Shown: positions 41,312-50,620, numbered from the stretch's first letter. The stretch: 64,000 nucleotides of DNA from Pseudomonas sp. LS-2 (GCF_003605735.1 NZ_QXTJ01000033.1:161708-225707), one strand, 5' to 3'. Numbers and translations are program-made. Notes: generated from the letters alone by a model not told the origin.

Positions 41312-41919
41312 AATTCAATGCCCTTCTGCGCCTTGATACCGGCCTGAAACGCGTGCTTGACCACGCCAATCTCGGAAACGGTGTCGGACAGGTCAATCAG
41401 TTCCTGTTTGGCGCCACGGCCGGTAACCACCACATGCTGCATGGGCGGGCGCGCCTGCAGGTCGCTGAGCACCTGCTCCAGATCGAGGTAACCGTGTTTG
41501 AGGGCGATGTTCAGTTCGTCAAGGATCACAAGCCCGATGCTCGGGTCCTTGAGCATGCCTTGGGTCACCCCCCATGCAGCTTCGGCCGCGGCGATATCAC
41601 GCTGGCGATCCTGAGTCTCCCAGGTAAAGCCCTCGCCCATGACGTGGTAACGCACCTGCTCCGGAAAGCGACGGAAGAACAGCTCTTCGCCCGTGGCGTT
41701 GCGGCCCTTGATGAACTGCACCACCCCACACTGCATGCCATGCCCCATGGCCCGCGCCAACATGCCGAAAGCGGAACTGCTCTTGCCTTTGCCGTTGCCG
41801 GTCAGCACGAGCAACAGGCCGCATTCGTTGGGGGCGCTGGCAATGCGCTCGTCCATTACCGCCTTTTTGCGCAGCATGCGCGCCAGGTGGCGTTCGTCAC
41901 GTTCGGGGGATTCGCTCAT
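41308..41919 (-). CDS. cobO: Cob(I)yrinic acid a,c-diamide adenosyltransferase
   Basis: CobO (CobA/BtuR type) attaches the adenosyl group to the corrin cobalt. The start at 41919 (MSESPERDERHLARML) gives 203 residues and has GGAGAG upstream. The ATP-binding P-loop is GNGKGKSSSAFGMLARA (about 36-52). VILDELNIALKHGYL and the VVTGRGA motif complete the family. It is the first gene after the cobalamin riboswitch, about 120 bases downstream of it. Confidence 0.95.
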   Translation of the reverse strand: MSESPERDERHLARMLRKKAVMDERIASAPNECGLLLVLTGNGKGKSSSAFGMLARAMGHGMQCGVVQFIKGRNATGEELFFRRFPEQVRYHVMGEGFTWETQDRQRDIAAAEAAWGVTQGMLKDPSIGLVILDELNIALKHGYLDLEQVLSDLQARPPMQHVVVTGRGAKQELIDLSDTVSEIGVVKHAFQAGIKAQKGIEL

Positions 41920-41951
41920 CTCAGCTCTCCGCTTGAGGGCAGGTGTGGCAA

Positions 41952-42027
41952 ACGGAGGGCGCAGGCAAAGACTGACAGCAGGCGCCGGGATCGAACGCCC
42001 GAGCCTGCGCAGAGCATCGCCCTCCGT
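41952..42027 (-). promoter_or_regulatory. Possible expression-platform stem between riboswitch and cobO
   Basis: ACGGAGGGC (41952-41960) and GCCCTCCGT (42019-42027) are exact complements, followed inward by GCAGGC/GCCTGC. In the transcript this would form a long stem between the aptamer and the cobO ribosome site. It has no U-tract, so it could act in anti-sequestration or translation control; this is inference. Confidence 0.45.
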
Positions 42028-42040
42028 GATGCTGTTGAAT

Positions 42041-42235
42041 GGATCAGGCCGGTCTCCGGACTCATGAGCGAACGCTTCAGCCCCGCGCCTTCCCATGCTC
42101 AGAGAGCACAGTGGCATCGTGCGGGACCTTGACTCATTTACCGTTGCGGAGGCAGCGCCGGGATTGACCGCAAACGCGCTCGCACCGGCTTCCCAGTTTC
42201 ACCCAGTCTGGTGGGCACCTGAAACAATCGGCGAA
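42041..42235 (-). ncRNA. Cobalamin riboswitch
   Basis: On the minus strand the conserved B12-box appears as AGTCCGGAGACCGGCCTGA (plus 42044-42062). Upstream of it are GGTGCCCACCAG, GAAGCCGGTGCGA, AATCCCGGCGCTGCC and CGCAACGG, in the order of the known aptamer, with CACTG and GGGAAGGC between. It sits directly before cobO and should switch the ten-gene operon off when adenosylcobalamin is present. Confidence 0.93.
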
Positions 42236-42334
42236 GGTTAGTGGGTTGACCCGGGAGCGTCAATCGAACTGGCGGCCGGTGCGGCAATTGAGCACCGGTT
42301 GAACCCCCGCGCCCGGCATGTCTCTATTTCTATA

Positions 42335-42348
42335 CATGCACTTGCATG
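42335..42348. promoter_or_regulatory. Short inverted repeat, possible operator
   Basis: CATGCA and TGCATG flank CT, about 40 bases before the sorbosone-dehydrogenase-like gene and about 100 bases upstream of the riboswitch 5' end. It lies where divergent promoters should be. A regulator is unknown. Confidence 0.4.
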
Positions 42349-42387
42349 ACTGCCCGATGCACCACTGCCAGCAAGCGGAGATCGAAC

Positions 42388-43728
42388 ATGTTCAAGCCCA
42401 GAGCCCACGTTGTGGTTTTGCTGTTGGTCGCCGGAGGGCTCGCAGCGTGCGGCGAATCCTCCCGATTGCAAGTCTCGGACGGCATGGGCCCCTCGCCCAG
42501 GCTGCCGGAGCCGAACAAGACGCTGATCCCCACCGTGAACATCGCCCCGGCAGTGGGCTGGCCCGCGGGTGCCGAACCGGTCGCCGCGCCCGGCACCCAA
42601 GTGGCAGCCTTCGCCGAAAATCTCGATCACCCGCGCTGGCTGTATGTACTGCCCAACGGCGACGTACTGGTCGCCGAGACCAATGCGCCACCCAAGCCCG
42701 ATGATGGCAAGGGCATCAAAGGTTGGGTCATGAAGAAAGTCATGGGCCGCGCCGGTGCCGCAGTCCCCAGCGCCAACCGCATCACGTTGCTGCGCGACAA
42801 GGACCACGACGGCGTCGCCGAAACCCGCACGGTATTCATCGACAATCTGAATTCACCCTTCGGCATGGCGCTGGTGGGCAATGATTTCTACGTCGCCGAC
42901 ACCGACCGGCTGCTGCGCTTCAACTACGTGCCGGGCGAGACATCGATCAAGGGCGACCCGCTGAAAGTCACTGACCTTCCCGGCGGCACGCTCAACCACC
43001 ACTGGACCAAGAACGTCATCGCCAGCAAGGACGGCAGCAAGCTGTACGTCACGGTGGGTTCCAACAGCAATGTCGGCGAAAACGGCCTTGACGCCGAAGA
43101 AGGCCGCGCCGCGATCTGGGAAGTGGATGCCGCGACGGGCAATCACCGGATTTTCGCCTCCGGCCTGCGCAATCCCAACGGCATGGATTGGGAACCGCAC
43201 ACCGGCAAGCTGTGGACGGCGGTCAACGAGCGTGACGAGATCGGCAGCGATCTGGTGCCCGACTACGTGACCTCGGTGCAGGACGGCGGATTCTACGGCT
43301 GGCCGTTCAGTTACTACGGGCAGCATGTGGACATTCGGGTATCGCCGCAGAACGCTGAGTTGGTGCAGAAAGCGATTGCACCGGATTTCGCCGTTGGCCC
43401 GCATACGGCGTCATTGGGCCTGGCGTTCGCGGACGGTAAATCTCTGCCAGCGCCGTTCAACGAAGGCTTGTTCGTGGGCCAGCACGGCTCCTGGAACCGT
43501 AAACCCCACAGCGGTTACAAGGTGCTGTTCGTGCCGTTCAAGGACGGCAAACCCAGCGGCACGCCGGTCGACCTGCTGACCGGATTCCTCAATAGCGACG
43601 AAAAAGCCCAGGGCCGCCCAGTCGGTGTAGTCAACGACAATAAAGGCGGGGTGTTGGTGGCCGATGATGTCGGCAACAAGATCTGGCGTGTGACGGCGGC
43701 GAGGACGGTGCAGGCATCCAACCCTTGA
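42388..43728 (+). CDS. Lipoprotein PQQ-type sugar (sorbosone) dehydrogenase-like protein
   Basis: A 446-residue exported beta-propeller of the GDH/sorbosone-dehydrogenase family. The start at 42388 (GGAG eight bases upstream) gives [21 protein letters not shown], a lipoprotein signal with lipobox LAAC. Repeats of propeller blades read [51 protein letters not shown] and [17 protein letters not shown], family marks. Cofactor use (PQQ) and substrate are inferred by family only. It is divergent from the cobalamin operon. Confidence 0.85.
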   Translation: MFKPRAHVVVLLLVAGGLAACGESSRLQVSDGMGPSPRLPEPNKTLIPTVNIAPAVGWPAGAEPVAAPGTQVAAFAENLDHPRWLYVLPNGDVLVAETNAPPKPDDGKGIKGWVMKKVMGRAGAAVPSANRITLLRDKDHDGVAETRTVFIDNLNSPFGMALVGNDFYVADTDRLLRFNYVPGETSIKGDPLKVTDLPGGTLNHHWTKNVIASKDGSKLYVTVGSNSNVGENGLDAEEGRAAIWEVDAATGNHRIFASGLRNPNGMDWEPHTGKLWTAVNERDEIGSDLVPDYVTSVQDGGFYGWPFSYYGQHVDIRVSPQNAELVQKAIAPDFAVGPHTASLGLAFADGKSLPAPFNEGLFVGQHGSWNRKPHSGYKVLFVPFKDGKPSGTPVDLLTGFLNSDEKAQGRPVGVVNDNKGGVLVADDVGNKIWRVTAARTVQASNP

Positions 43729-43740
43729 CACCACACCCCT

Positions 43741-43764
43741 TGTAGGAGCGCGCTTGCCCGCGAT
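43741..43764. repeat. Single REP arm, GTAGGAGCGCGC type
   Basis: TGTAGGAGCGCGCTTGCCCG followed by CGAT equals one arm of the doublets at 15163 and 59819, without the partner arm. Confidence 0.8.
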
Positions 43765-43773
43765 TGCGGCGCG

Positions 43774-43808
43774 ATGATCGTTCCCACGCTCGGCGTGGTA
43801 ACGATCAT
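43774..43808. repeat. Inverted repeat related to the palindrome at 5895
   Basis: ATGATCGTTCCCACGC and GCGTGGTAACGATCAT pair at all but one position around a 3-base loop. GATCGT-CCCACGC is shared with the palindrome at 5895-5925. It lies in the convergent gap before the NlpC/P60 gene. Confidence 0.7.
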
Positions 43809-43882
43809 GATATTGAGCAGGAAGCTTGCAGGGGTGGCCTTCTCGCTGATGAACAGACAGGAAGAATAAGACCCTACGAAAC

Positions 43883-43903
43883 GTTTGGGGGTTGCCCCCA
43901 AAC
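43883..43903. other. Perfect hairpin in a convergent gap
   Basis: GTTTGGGGG and CCCCCAAAC are exact complements around TTG. No T-run follows on either strand, so a terminator role is possible but not clear. Confidence 0.5.
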
Positions 43904-43936
43904 ATAGAATCTCCCGCACGAGATTTGTGAAGAGGC

Positions 43937-44479
43937 TTACTGCCGGGCCAGATTCGAAGGCGTTATCACCCGCTTGGCATTCAACCACGCCTTTTGCCAA
44001 TACGGCTTGTCGAGGCTGTCGAGCTTGACGGTGCCACCGGTCGCCGGCGCATGCACGAATCGCCCTTCCCCCACGTAGATCCCGGCATGGCTGACATTCG
44101 AGCCGCCGCTGGTGGCGAAGAACACCAGATCACCCGTCTGCAACTGGCTGCGGTCGATGTCCGGGCCACGCAGATTGATCATGTCGCGCGTCGAGCGTGG
44201 CAGCGTGATCCCGGCGGCGCCTTGATAGACATAGCCGATCAAACCACTGCAATCGAACCCCGAGTCAGGCGTGTTGCCGCCCCAGCGATAAGGCGTGCCC
44301 ACCAACCCGATGGCACGCAACAGCACGTCATCAGCGACCGGAGAGGAAAATTGAGAGGGAGCGGATACCACAGGCCTGGAAACGACCTTGGGAGGAGATG
44401 GCGGTGGATTGCTGGAACACGCGGCCAGCAATACAGCCAGTGAAGCAACAGCCAGGCGAACCGTAAACGACATAAACAC
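43937..44479 (-). CDS. NlpC/P60 lipoprotein (peptidoglycan endopeptidase family), copy 1
   Basis: A 180-residue lipoprotein: signal with lipobox LLAAC (C21), a Pro-rich linker (22-50) and an NlpC/P60 domain. The catalytic Cys is C77 (GFDCSGLIGYV) and the histidines are H131 (VSHAGIYVG) and H143 (FVHAP). A GTG at 44479 with AAGG five bases upstream seems the start; the ATG at 44473 is an alternative. Expected role: cutting cell-wall stem peptides. It lies 83 bases downstream of a paralogue on the same strand. Confidence 0.9.
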   Translation of the reverse strand: MFMSFTVRLAVASLAVLLAACSSNPPPSPPKVVSRPVVSAPSQFSSPVADDVLLRAIGLVGTPYRWGGNTPDSGFDCSGLIGYVYQGAAGITLPRSTRDMINLRGPDIDRSQLQTGDLVFFATSGGSNVSHAGIYVGEGRFVHAPATGGTVKLDSLDKPYWQKAWLNAKRVITPSNLARQ

Positions 44480-44562
44480 AACAACCTTCGCGGGATGCGG
44501 CTTACTCTGCCGGGAGCCGAGTCAACGTGCAATCAGGGTTTCCCCGGTTGCACGCGTCGGTA

Positions 44563-45258
44563 TTAACGGTGTTGGCGCTTGAGTGTAGTCGAGGTCATCG
44601 CGGTTGTGGTTTCCGGAACCCTGGAAGGTGCCATGGCCAGCGCGCGCTTGGCTTCGATGAAGGTACGCGCCCAGTACGCGTCGTCGAGACTGTCTACACG
44701 CACACCACCACTGCGACGGCTGCTGGAGTGGATGAACTGGTCATCACCCAGGTAGATGCCGGCGTGGCTCACACGGCCGCGGCCTGCGGTACTGAAGAAC
44801 AGAAGATCGCCCGGCTTGAGATCACCGCGCTTGACCAGCGGCGCGTCGACGTTGATCATTTCGCGCGTCGAACGTGGCAGGCTCATGCCGGCTTCTTCGC
44901 GGAACAGATAGCCGATGAAACCGCTGCAATCGAAACCGGAAGTGGTCGAAGTGCCGCCGAAACGGTAGCGCGTACCGATCAGCGACTTGCCGCGTTCCAG
45001 GATGCTGTCAGCCAGTACCGGCAACTGATAAGGCTTGTTGTCGGCGAACTGGGCCAGTTCGTCTTCGGTGGCGATCTCGTCATCCAGTACGGATGCCGAA
45101 TAATCAGCACGCTTGGTGGCGGTTTGGGCGGTGACAGAATCCTTGAACTGGGAGTTCTGCGCCTGTTGTTGCGACGCTGGCATCTGGGCCGCGCAGCCGA
45201 ACAACAGCGTTACGAGTGCGAGAGGCACGAGGGGTGCGAAGCGATTCAGCATGGGCAC
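44563..45258 (-). CDS. NlpC/P60 lipoprotein, copy 2
   Basis: A 231-residue paralogue of the preceding gene with the same order: signal with lipobox LLFGC (C22), a longer acidic/Gln-rich linker (23-80) and the NlpC/P60 domain with C111 (GFDCSGFIGYL), H165 (VSHAGIYLG) and H177 (FIHSS). The C-terminal tail (from about 210) is basic and Thr-rich, absent in copy 1. Start could also be the ATG at 45252. The two look like a tandem duplication that has diverged. Confidence 0.9.
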   Translation of the reverse strand: MPMLNRFAPLVPLALVTLLFGCAAQMPASQQQAQNSQFKDSVTAQTATKRADYSASVLDDEIATEDELAQFADNKPYQLPVLADSILERGKSLIGTRYRFGGTSTTSGFDCSGFIGYLFREEAGMSLPRSTREMINVDAPLVKRGDLKPGDLLFFSTAGRGRVSHAGIYLGDDQFIHSSSRRSGGVRVDSLDDAYWARTFIEAKRALAMAPSRVPETTTAMTSTTLKRQHR

Positions 45259-45318
45259 GACCGTGGCTAATGTGTAAAGAAGCCGAGACTATGCCTTCTA
45301 TCGTCATCATTTGCAAAT

Positions 45319-46104
45319 TCAATCGAAACAAATGTGACTTACGATGTCCTCCATCACATCTAAGGCTCTACACCTCAGAAACGCATCCATGTGAATGGAG
45401 TGATCAGTCGTCGAGGGGTTTATCTCGGCGGTAAAGCCTCCCGCCACCCGCGTGCGCAGCATCGGCTCGTGGATATAGGGGAAGCTGGCGGTGGTTCCAA
45501 TGCTGAGCACAGCATCAAAACCTTTCGCCATCTCTTCATACAGCACGTTCAATGCCAGTTCTGGCAGCATCTCCTGAAATAACACCACCGGCGGTCGCAA
45601 GACGCCGTGACACTGCGCGCACAATGGCGGCAGGGGTCGACTCAGGTGTTCGCTCAATTGCGGGTCTTCAGCGCCACAGGACTGACAATAAAGCGGCGCC
45701 AATTGACCGTGAATCTCGATCAGACGTTCGGACGGGCTGCCTGCGGCGCGGTGATAACCATCGACGTTTTGCGTCAGCACCCAGCATTCGGGTTTGCGTC
45801 GCTGCAATTGGGCGATCGCATAATGCGCCGCATTGGGCTGTCCGCCCAGGCAAGCGCTGCCTAATTGGGCAATGTATTTCCAGCACAGCGCAGGGTCGCG
45901 ACGCAGCATAGGCCCGGACAAGGCCATTTCGATCGGCAGCCCGTCATCGGTATGACCGTTATAAAGGCCACCGACCCCGCGATAGGTGGGCAATCCGGAA
46001 TCCGCCGACAGCCCGGCCCCGGTAATGATCAGAATACGGTTAGCGTGTCGCAGGGCAGACGCGGTTTGCAGCACCAGGGCCGGATCGACGATAGGCTGAT
46101 TCAT
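45319..46104 (-). CDS. Sir2-family NAD-dependent protein deacylase
   Basis: A 261-residue sirtuin. The NAD-binding motif is GAGLSADSGLPTYRG (29-43), the catalytic histidine H132 lies in LIEIHGQLAPLYC, and the zinc cysteines are C140, C143, C162 and C165. TQNVDGYH (111-118) is the TQNID-like motif. All key parts are intact. Targets cannot be read. It sits just downstream of hda on the same strand, 14 bases away from its end. Confidence 0.92.
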   Translation of the reverse strand: MNQPIVDPALVLQTASALRHANRILIITGAGLSADSGLPTYRGVGGLYNGHTDDGLPIEMALSGPMLRRDPALCWKYIAQLGSACLGGQPNAAHYAIAQLQRRKPECWVLTQNVDGYHRAAGSPSERLIEIHGQLAPLYCQSCGAEDPQLSEHLSRPLPPLCAQCHGVLRPPVVLFQEMLPELALNVLYEEMAKGFDAVLSIGTTASFPYIHEPMLRTRVAGGFTAEINPSTTDHSIHMDAFLRCRALDVMEDIVSHICFD

Positions 46105-46117
46105 CGAACGCCCTCCT

Positions 46118-46822
46118 TCACCAACCCAGGGTTTCCTTTAGAAAGGGAATAGTCAGCTTGCGCTGGGCTTGCAAGGACGCCTGATCGAGTTGCTCGAGCA
46201 AATCGAACAACGCACTCATGCTGCGCTTGCCACGGGTCAGGATAAAATGACCCACTTCGTCCGTCAGGTGCAGCCCCCGCCGCGACGCGCGCAATTGCAG
46301 GGCGCGGAGTTTTTCTTCGTCGGAGAGCAGGCGCATCTGGAACACCAGCGCCATGGTCAGCCGCGATTTGAGGTCGGCCAGCTTGACCGGCAACTCGCGA
46401 GGCGAGCAGGACGCCGCGATCAACAGACGGCGACCACTGTCACGCAGGCGGTTGAACAGATGAAACAGCGCCTCTTCCCACTCCGGCTTGCCCGCCACGA
46501 CTTGAAGGTCATCGAGGCAGACCAGCTCGTATTGCTCCAGATGATCGAACAGTTCGACGCCTTCCTCGAGCAACTCGGCCATCGGCAGGTAGACCGCAGG
46601 CTGCCCCAATTGCTTGAAGCGCAGACAGGCTGCTTGCAGAAGGTGCGTGCGCCCTACCCCGTTTTTGCCCCACAGGTAGATCAGGCTTTCGGTCCATCCG
46701 GCGTCGGCTTCGCACAGCCGCTCGACGTAGCCGAGTGCAGCGGCATTGGCGCCTGGATAGTAATTGATGAAGGTGGCGTCATCACGCAGACGCACACTCA
46801 GGGGCAGCTGAACTGGTTTCAT
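46118..46822 (-). CDS. hda: DnaA regulatory inactivator Hda
   Basis: Hda, with the beta clamp, stimulates ATP hydrolysis by DnaA and limits re-initiation. The 234-residue AAA+ protein starts MKPVQLPLSVRLRDDATF, where QLPLSV (5-10) is the clamp-binding motif. The Walker A is GKNGVGRTH (52-60), with Arg instead of Lys, as is normal for Hda. LVCLDDLQVVAG is the Walker B. Length and motifs are typical. Confidence 0.93.
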   Translation of the reverse strand: MKPVQLPLSVRLRDDATFINYYPGANAAALGYVERLCEADAGWTESLIYLWGKNGVGRTHLLQAACLRFKQLGQPAVYLPMAELLEEGVELFDHLEQYELVCLDDLQVVAGKPEWEEALFHLFNRLRDSGRRLLIAASCSPRELPVKLADLKSRLTMALVFQMRLLSDEEKLRALQLRASRRGLHLTDEVGHFILTRGKRSMSALFDLLEQLDQASLQAQRKLTIPFLKETLGW

Positions 46823-46984
46823 GCTGGCTGAACGGTTCAGTGACGAACCGCCAAGGGGCCTCTGTGTAAAGTGTGCAAAGTTTATACCCGCAAGCCGGGC
46901 CGCACAATGCGCCAGAGCGCCTGCAAAATCAAAGGGTTGCGTCTACAGCGGGCCAGGCCGCGGAATATGGGGAATGACCGGCAT

Positions 46985-47020
46985 AAAAAAGGCGCTTGAA
47001 CACAACGATTCAAGCGCCTT
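46985..47020 (-). terminator. Terminator for the AI-2E-family permease gene
   Basis: GGCGCTTGAA and TTCAAGCGCC pair perfectly around 8 bases; read on the minus strand the stem is followed by TTTTTT. Confidence 0.92.
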
Positions 47021-47039
47021 GATCCTTTAGCGGTCCGGC

Positions 47040-48113
47040 CTACAAATCCGGGTCTTCCATGCCACCGTAGATATCCGAATCCTTGTACAGGTCATGAACA
47101 TGGCGCACCAACACCATGATCACCGCCGCCACCGGCAACGCCAAGAGGATGCCGGTGAACCCGAACAGCTCGCCGCCCGCCAGGATCGCGAAGATCACTG
47201 CCACTGGATGCAGACCGATGCGATCGCCCACCAGCAGCGGCGTCAGCACCATCCCCTCCAGCGCCTGGCCGACCATGAACACCGCGACGATACCCAGCAT
47301 CGGATACAGATCGCCGCCAAACTGGAAGAAGCCCGCCAGAATCGCCGAGCCTATACCGATGACGAAACCCATATAAGGCACGATCGCCGCAAGCCCCGCG
47401 ATGACCCCGATCAGCAGGCCCAGTTCAAGCCCGACCAGCATCAACCCGGCAGCGTAGATCACACCCAGCGCGACCATCACCAGCAACTGGCCGCGAATAA
47501 ACGCTCCCAGCACCTCGTGACATTCATCGGCGAGCGCAACGATTTTCTTCTCGCGGTGACGCGGCAGCAGGCTGCGCACCTTGGCCATCATCACGTCCCA
47601 GTCGCGTAACAGATAGAAGCAGACCACCGGGATCAGCACCAGATTGGTCAGCCAGCCGATCAGCGCCAGGGTTGAAGTGGTGGCTTGCGCCAGCACGATC
47701 CCGACGATGTCGCCGGTCTGGCCCATGTGCTCGGAAATCGCTGCTTTGACCTTATCGAACTTCCAGAACCCGTCCGCCAGGCCGAGTTTGGCCTGGGTCC
47801 ACGGCAACGCGGTATGCTGCAGCCAGTCGAGAATCTGCGGCGCCAACTCATACAAGCGATACAACTGCTTGGCGAGCATCGGCACCAACACCAGCAGCAA
47901 ACCCATGAAGATCAGCGTGAACAGCACAAACACTGTCACCACACTCAAGGTGCGTGACATCTTGAGTTTCTCCAGACGATCCGCCAGTGGATCGCCCATG
48001 TACGCCAGCAACAGCGCTACCAGAAACGGCGTCAGGATTGCGTGCAGCAACCAGACGAACAGGCACAGCAGGATGACCCCGCCCAGCCAGAACCAACGAC
48101 GCGTATCAGTCAT
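47040..48113 (-). CDS. AI-2E-family (PerM-like) membrane transporter
   Basis: A 357-residue inner-membrane protein with about 7-8 helices. The ATG at 48113 has AGGGG five bases upstream. Family marks are ILTPFLVALLLAYMGDPLAD near the N-terminus and the C-terminal LVGDRIGLHPVAVIFAILAGGELFG (typical of the permease/AI-2E family), then GFTGILLALPVAAV. Its substrate is not known; the AI-2 link in the family name is weak. It is followed by a terminator. Confidence 0.87.
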   Translation of the reverse strand: MTDTRRWFWLGGVILLCLFVWLLHAILTPFLVALLLAYMGDPLADRLEKLKMSRTLSVVTVFVLFTLIFMGLLLVLVPMLAKQLYRLYELAPQILDWLQHTALPWTQAKLGLADGFWKFDKVKAAISEHMGQTGDIVGIVLAQATTSTLALIGWLTNLVLIPVVCFYLLRDWDVMMAKVRSLLPRHREKKIVALADECHEVLGAFIRGQLLVMVALGVIYAAGLMLVGLELGLLIGVIAGLAAIVPYMGFVIGIGSAILAGFFQFGGDLYPMLGIVAVFMVGQALEGMVLTPLLVGDRIGLHPVAVIFAILAGGELFGFTGILLALPVAAVIMVLVRHVHDLYKDSDIYGGMEDPDL

Positions 48114-48167
48114 TACTGCCCCTCGGACCCGGATGATTTGCTTCATGCAACGTCGCTATGAACGCAT

Positions 48168-49247
48168 TCACCAGCGGAAGTGCAGTGTTTGCGCGGAAGT
48201 CTGTGGCGGTTGTGGAACGGGGGCGGCCCCAGGGGCCGGCACCTGCCCGGCGTTGACCGGTGCGCTGGCGACTTGATCTGCCGGCACTTCCTGCAACTTC
48301 GCCAGCGACAACTGCGAACGCAGTTGATCCGGGCTGCCACTGACGTCAAACACGACACGGTCCGCATCCACGGACTTCAGGCGACCGCCGAAGGGTTCCA
48401 GCAAGCGACCCAACTGAGCGTAGCGTTCCAGATTCATGCCTTGAACCTCCAGCGCCATGCTTGAGGACGCCCCGGGCTTGACCACAAAGCGCGGTGCCAG
48501 ACGCTGGCTCACAGACAGCAAAACGGCGTCGGCCAGTTCAGCGGAACTCGCGCCGGTAGCACTGCCCTGATCCATCTTGTCGCCCAGCCACAAGTGCCAT
48601 TTCCCTTGCCACTGACCGCCGTTTTCCTGCGCGTGTACAGCGAGAATCGCATCGGAGCCGTAGCGTTCAGAAGCCTGTTTGAGCGGCGCAACGTCATTGC
48701 CATCCAGGGTCTTGGCATTACCGATGCCCTGCTCGCCCAAGTCCGCCAGCGGCAGGCGCAGTGGCAGGCCACGATGTTGCGCAGCGCGTCGCAGCGGTTC
48801 GGCCGAGGCCTGTCCGTCGCCGACCAGATTGGCGCCGTCAGTCGCATCGTTCAGCCACCAGGCCATGATGACCGGGCGATTGGAGCCCCAGAGCGAAAGA
48901 CCGGCCTGACGCAGCGCGCGTTCGGTGCTCGCCGGGTCGAAATCCACCTGCAGCGACTCCGGTGGGCCTGCGTCATAACCGTACTGACTGATGATTTGCT
49001 GTGGATCCTTGCGCACTTCGGCAAGGCCAGCGCCTTGAGACGCCTTCGGATCGCCGGTCAAGCGCATGACCAGGGTTTCCAGCGCCGCCTGAGTGGCCCG
49101 GGTTTTCTCGTCCGGCGTCTGGCCGCTGACCGGCTCGCGCACTTGATAGAGGTTGTTCACCGTCTCGGCCAGGACCGGGAGGCTCATGAGGGAAAGGCAA
49201 CCCACGAACAGGCAGTTTTTTAGGCGCATGAAAGAAGGTGGACGCAT
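48168..49247 (-). CDS. Exported DUF2066 protein
   Basis: A protein of 359 residues from the ATG at 49247 (MRPPSFMRLKNCLFVGCL); the ATG at 49229 is an alternative. A signal peptide ends near PVLAETVNNLYQV. The N-terminal part (VREPVSGQTPDEKTRATQAALETLVMRLTGD) is the DUF2066 pattern. The C-terminus is Pro/Ala-rich. Function is unknown. It is divergent from purM. Confidence 0.82.
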   Translation of the reverse strand: MRPPSFMRLKNCLFVGCLSLMSLPVLAETVNNLYQVREPVSGQTPDEKTRATQAALETLVMRLTGDPKASQGAGLAEVRKDPQQIISQYGYDAGPPESLQVDFDPASTERALRQAGLSLWGSNRPVIMAWWLNDATDGANLVGDGQASAEPLRRAAQHRGLPLRLPLADLGEQGIGNAKTLDGNDVAPLKQASERYGSDAILAVHAQENGGQWQGKWHLWLGDKMDQGSATGASSAELADAVLLSVSQRLAPRFVVKPGASSSMALEVQGMNLERYAQLGRLLEPFGGRLKSVDADRVVFDVSGSPDQLRSQLSLAKLQEVPADQVASAPVNAGQVPAPGAAPVPQPPQTSAQTLHFRW

Positions 49248-49561
49248 GAAGAGGTTCCCGAAAAACAGATAAGACAGCTTAACGAATAGCTGTATCACGA
49301 TGACTGGCTCGATTCAGACCGCACAGCGGCACGAATCGCTCACTCTGACGACGAACTTACACCTTTTATAGTCGCCGACGAACGGCTTGACCCTGAACGA
49401 CCGGGTTATTTTTTCTTCATCATGCCCCTGCCCGTCGGCCCAAGGATGGCCGCTTGAGCCCAACCCTGATAAAATCGCGCGCCTTCGCAGACCGGCGATG
49501 CCACGGCCACGAGCCGTTCCAACTCGGTCGTTACCCCGAATCCCCCCTAAAGGCCTGGATC
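49248..49561. other. Divergent promoter region, DUF2066 gene and purM
   Basis: These 314 bases hold no gene. The segment TGATAAAAT (about 49467-49475) is a -10-like sequence for purM. No purine-repressor-like palindrome stands out to me. Confidence 0.35.
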
Positions 49562-50620
49562 ATGAGCAAGCAACCCTCCCTGAGCTACAAAGACGCCGGT
49601 GTAGACATCGACGCCGGTGAAGCATTGGTCGAACGCATCAAGAGCGTTGCCAAGCGCACCAAGCGCCCGGAAGTGATGGGCGGCCTGGGGGGCTTCGGCG
49701 CTCTGTGCGAAATTCCGGCAGGCTACAAGCAGCCGGTACTGGTCAGCGGCACTGACGGCGTTGGCACCAAGCTGCGTCTGGCCCTGAACCTGAACAAGCA
49801 CGACAGCATCGGTATCGACCTGGTCGCCATGTGCGTCAACGATCTGGTGGTTTGCGGTGCAGAACCCCTGTTCTTCCTGGACTACTACGCCACTGGCAAA
49901 CTGAACGTCGACACCGCCGCGCAGGTCGTGACCGGCATCGGCGCAGGCTGCGAACTGGCCGGTTGCTCGCTGGTCGGCGGCGAAACTGCAGAAATGCCTG
50001 GCATGTATGAAGGCGAAGACTACGACCTGGCCGGTTTCTGCGTCGGCGTCGTGGAAAAATCCGAAATCATCGACGGTTCGAAAGTCGCGACCGGCGACGC
50101 CTTGATCGCCCTGCCATCGTCCGGCCCGCACTCCAACGGCTACTCGCTGATCCGCAAGATCATCGAAGTCTCCGGTGCCGACATCGAAACCATCCAGCTC
50201 GACGGCAAGCCACTGACCGACCTGCTGATGGCGCCGACCCGCATCTACGTCAAGCAACTGCTCAAGCTGATCAAGGACACCGGCGCGGTCAAGGCCATGG
50301 CCCACATCACTGGCGGCGGTCTGCTGGACAACATCCCTCGCGTACTGCCTGAAGGCGCGCAAGCGGTGGTCGACGTGGCGAGCTGGACCCGCCCGGCCGT
50401 GTTCGACTGGCTGCAGGAAAAAGGCAACGTCGACGAGCACGAAATGCACCGCGTTCTGAACTGCGGCGTCGGCATGGTCATCTGCGTCGCGCAAGAACAC
50501 GTCGAAGCCTCCCTCAACGCCCTGCGTGAAGCCGGCGAACAGCCTTGGGTCATCGGCCAGATCGGCGTTGCTGCCGAAGGCGCTGCGCAAGTCGAGCTGA
50601 AAAACGTCAAGGCACATTGA
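49562..50620 (+). CDS. purM: Phosphoribosylaminoimidazole synthetase
   Basis: PurM (AIR synthetase) closes the imidazole ring in purine synthesis. The ATG at 49562 gives 352 residues, the typical length. Motifs are [45 protein letters not shown] and [14 protein letters not shown]. Its stop shares a base with purN (TGATG), coupling translation. Confidence 0.97.
   Translation: MSKQPSLSYKDAGVDIDAGEALVERIKSVAKRTKRPEVMGGLGGFGALCEIPAGYKQPVLVSGTDGVGTKLRLALNLNKHDSIGIDLVAMCVNDLVVCGAEPLFFLDYYATGKLNVDTAAQVVTGIGAGCELAGCSLVGGETAEMPGMYEGEDYDLAGFCVGVVEKSEIIDGSKVATGDALIALPSSGPHSNGYSLIRKIIEVSGADIETIQLDGKPLTDLLMAPTRIYVKQLLKLIKDTGAVKAMAHITGGGLLDNIPRVLPEGAQAVVDVASWTRPAVFDWLQEKGNVDEHEMHRVLNCGVGMVICVAQEHVEASLNALREAGEQPWVIGQIGVAAEGAAQVELKNVKAH

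Noticed and set aside
43883..43903. Terminator call for the perfect GTTTGGGGG/CCCCCAAAC hairpin
   Set aside because: No T-run follows on either strand; listed only as a hairpin.
45319..46104. Possible link between the sirtuin and an anti-phage system
   Set aside because: It is a stand-alone short sirtuin beside hda, with no SIR2-partner domains or defence genes nearby.
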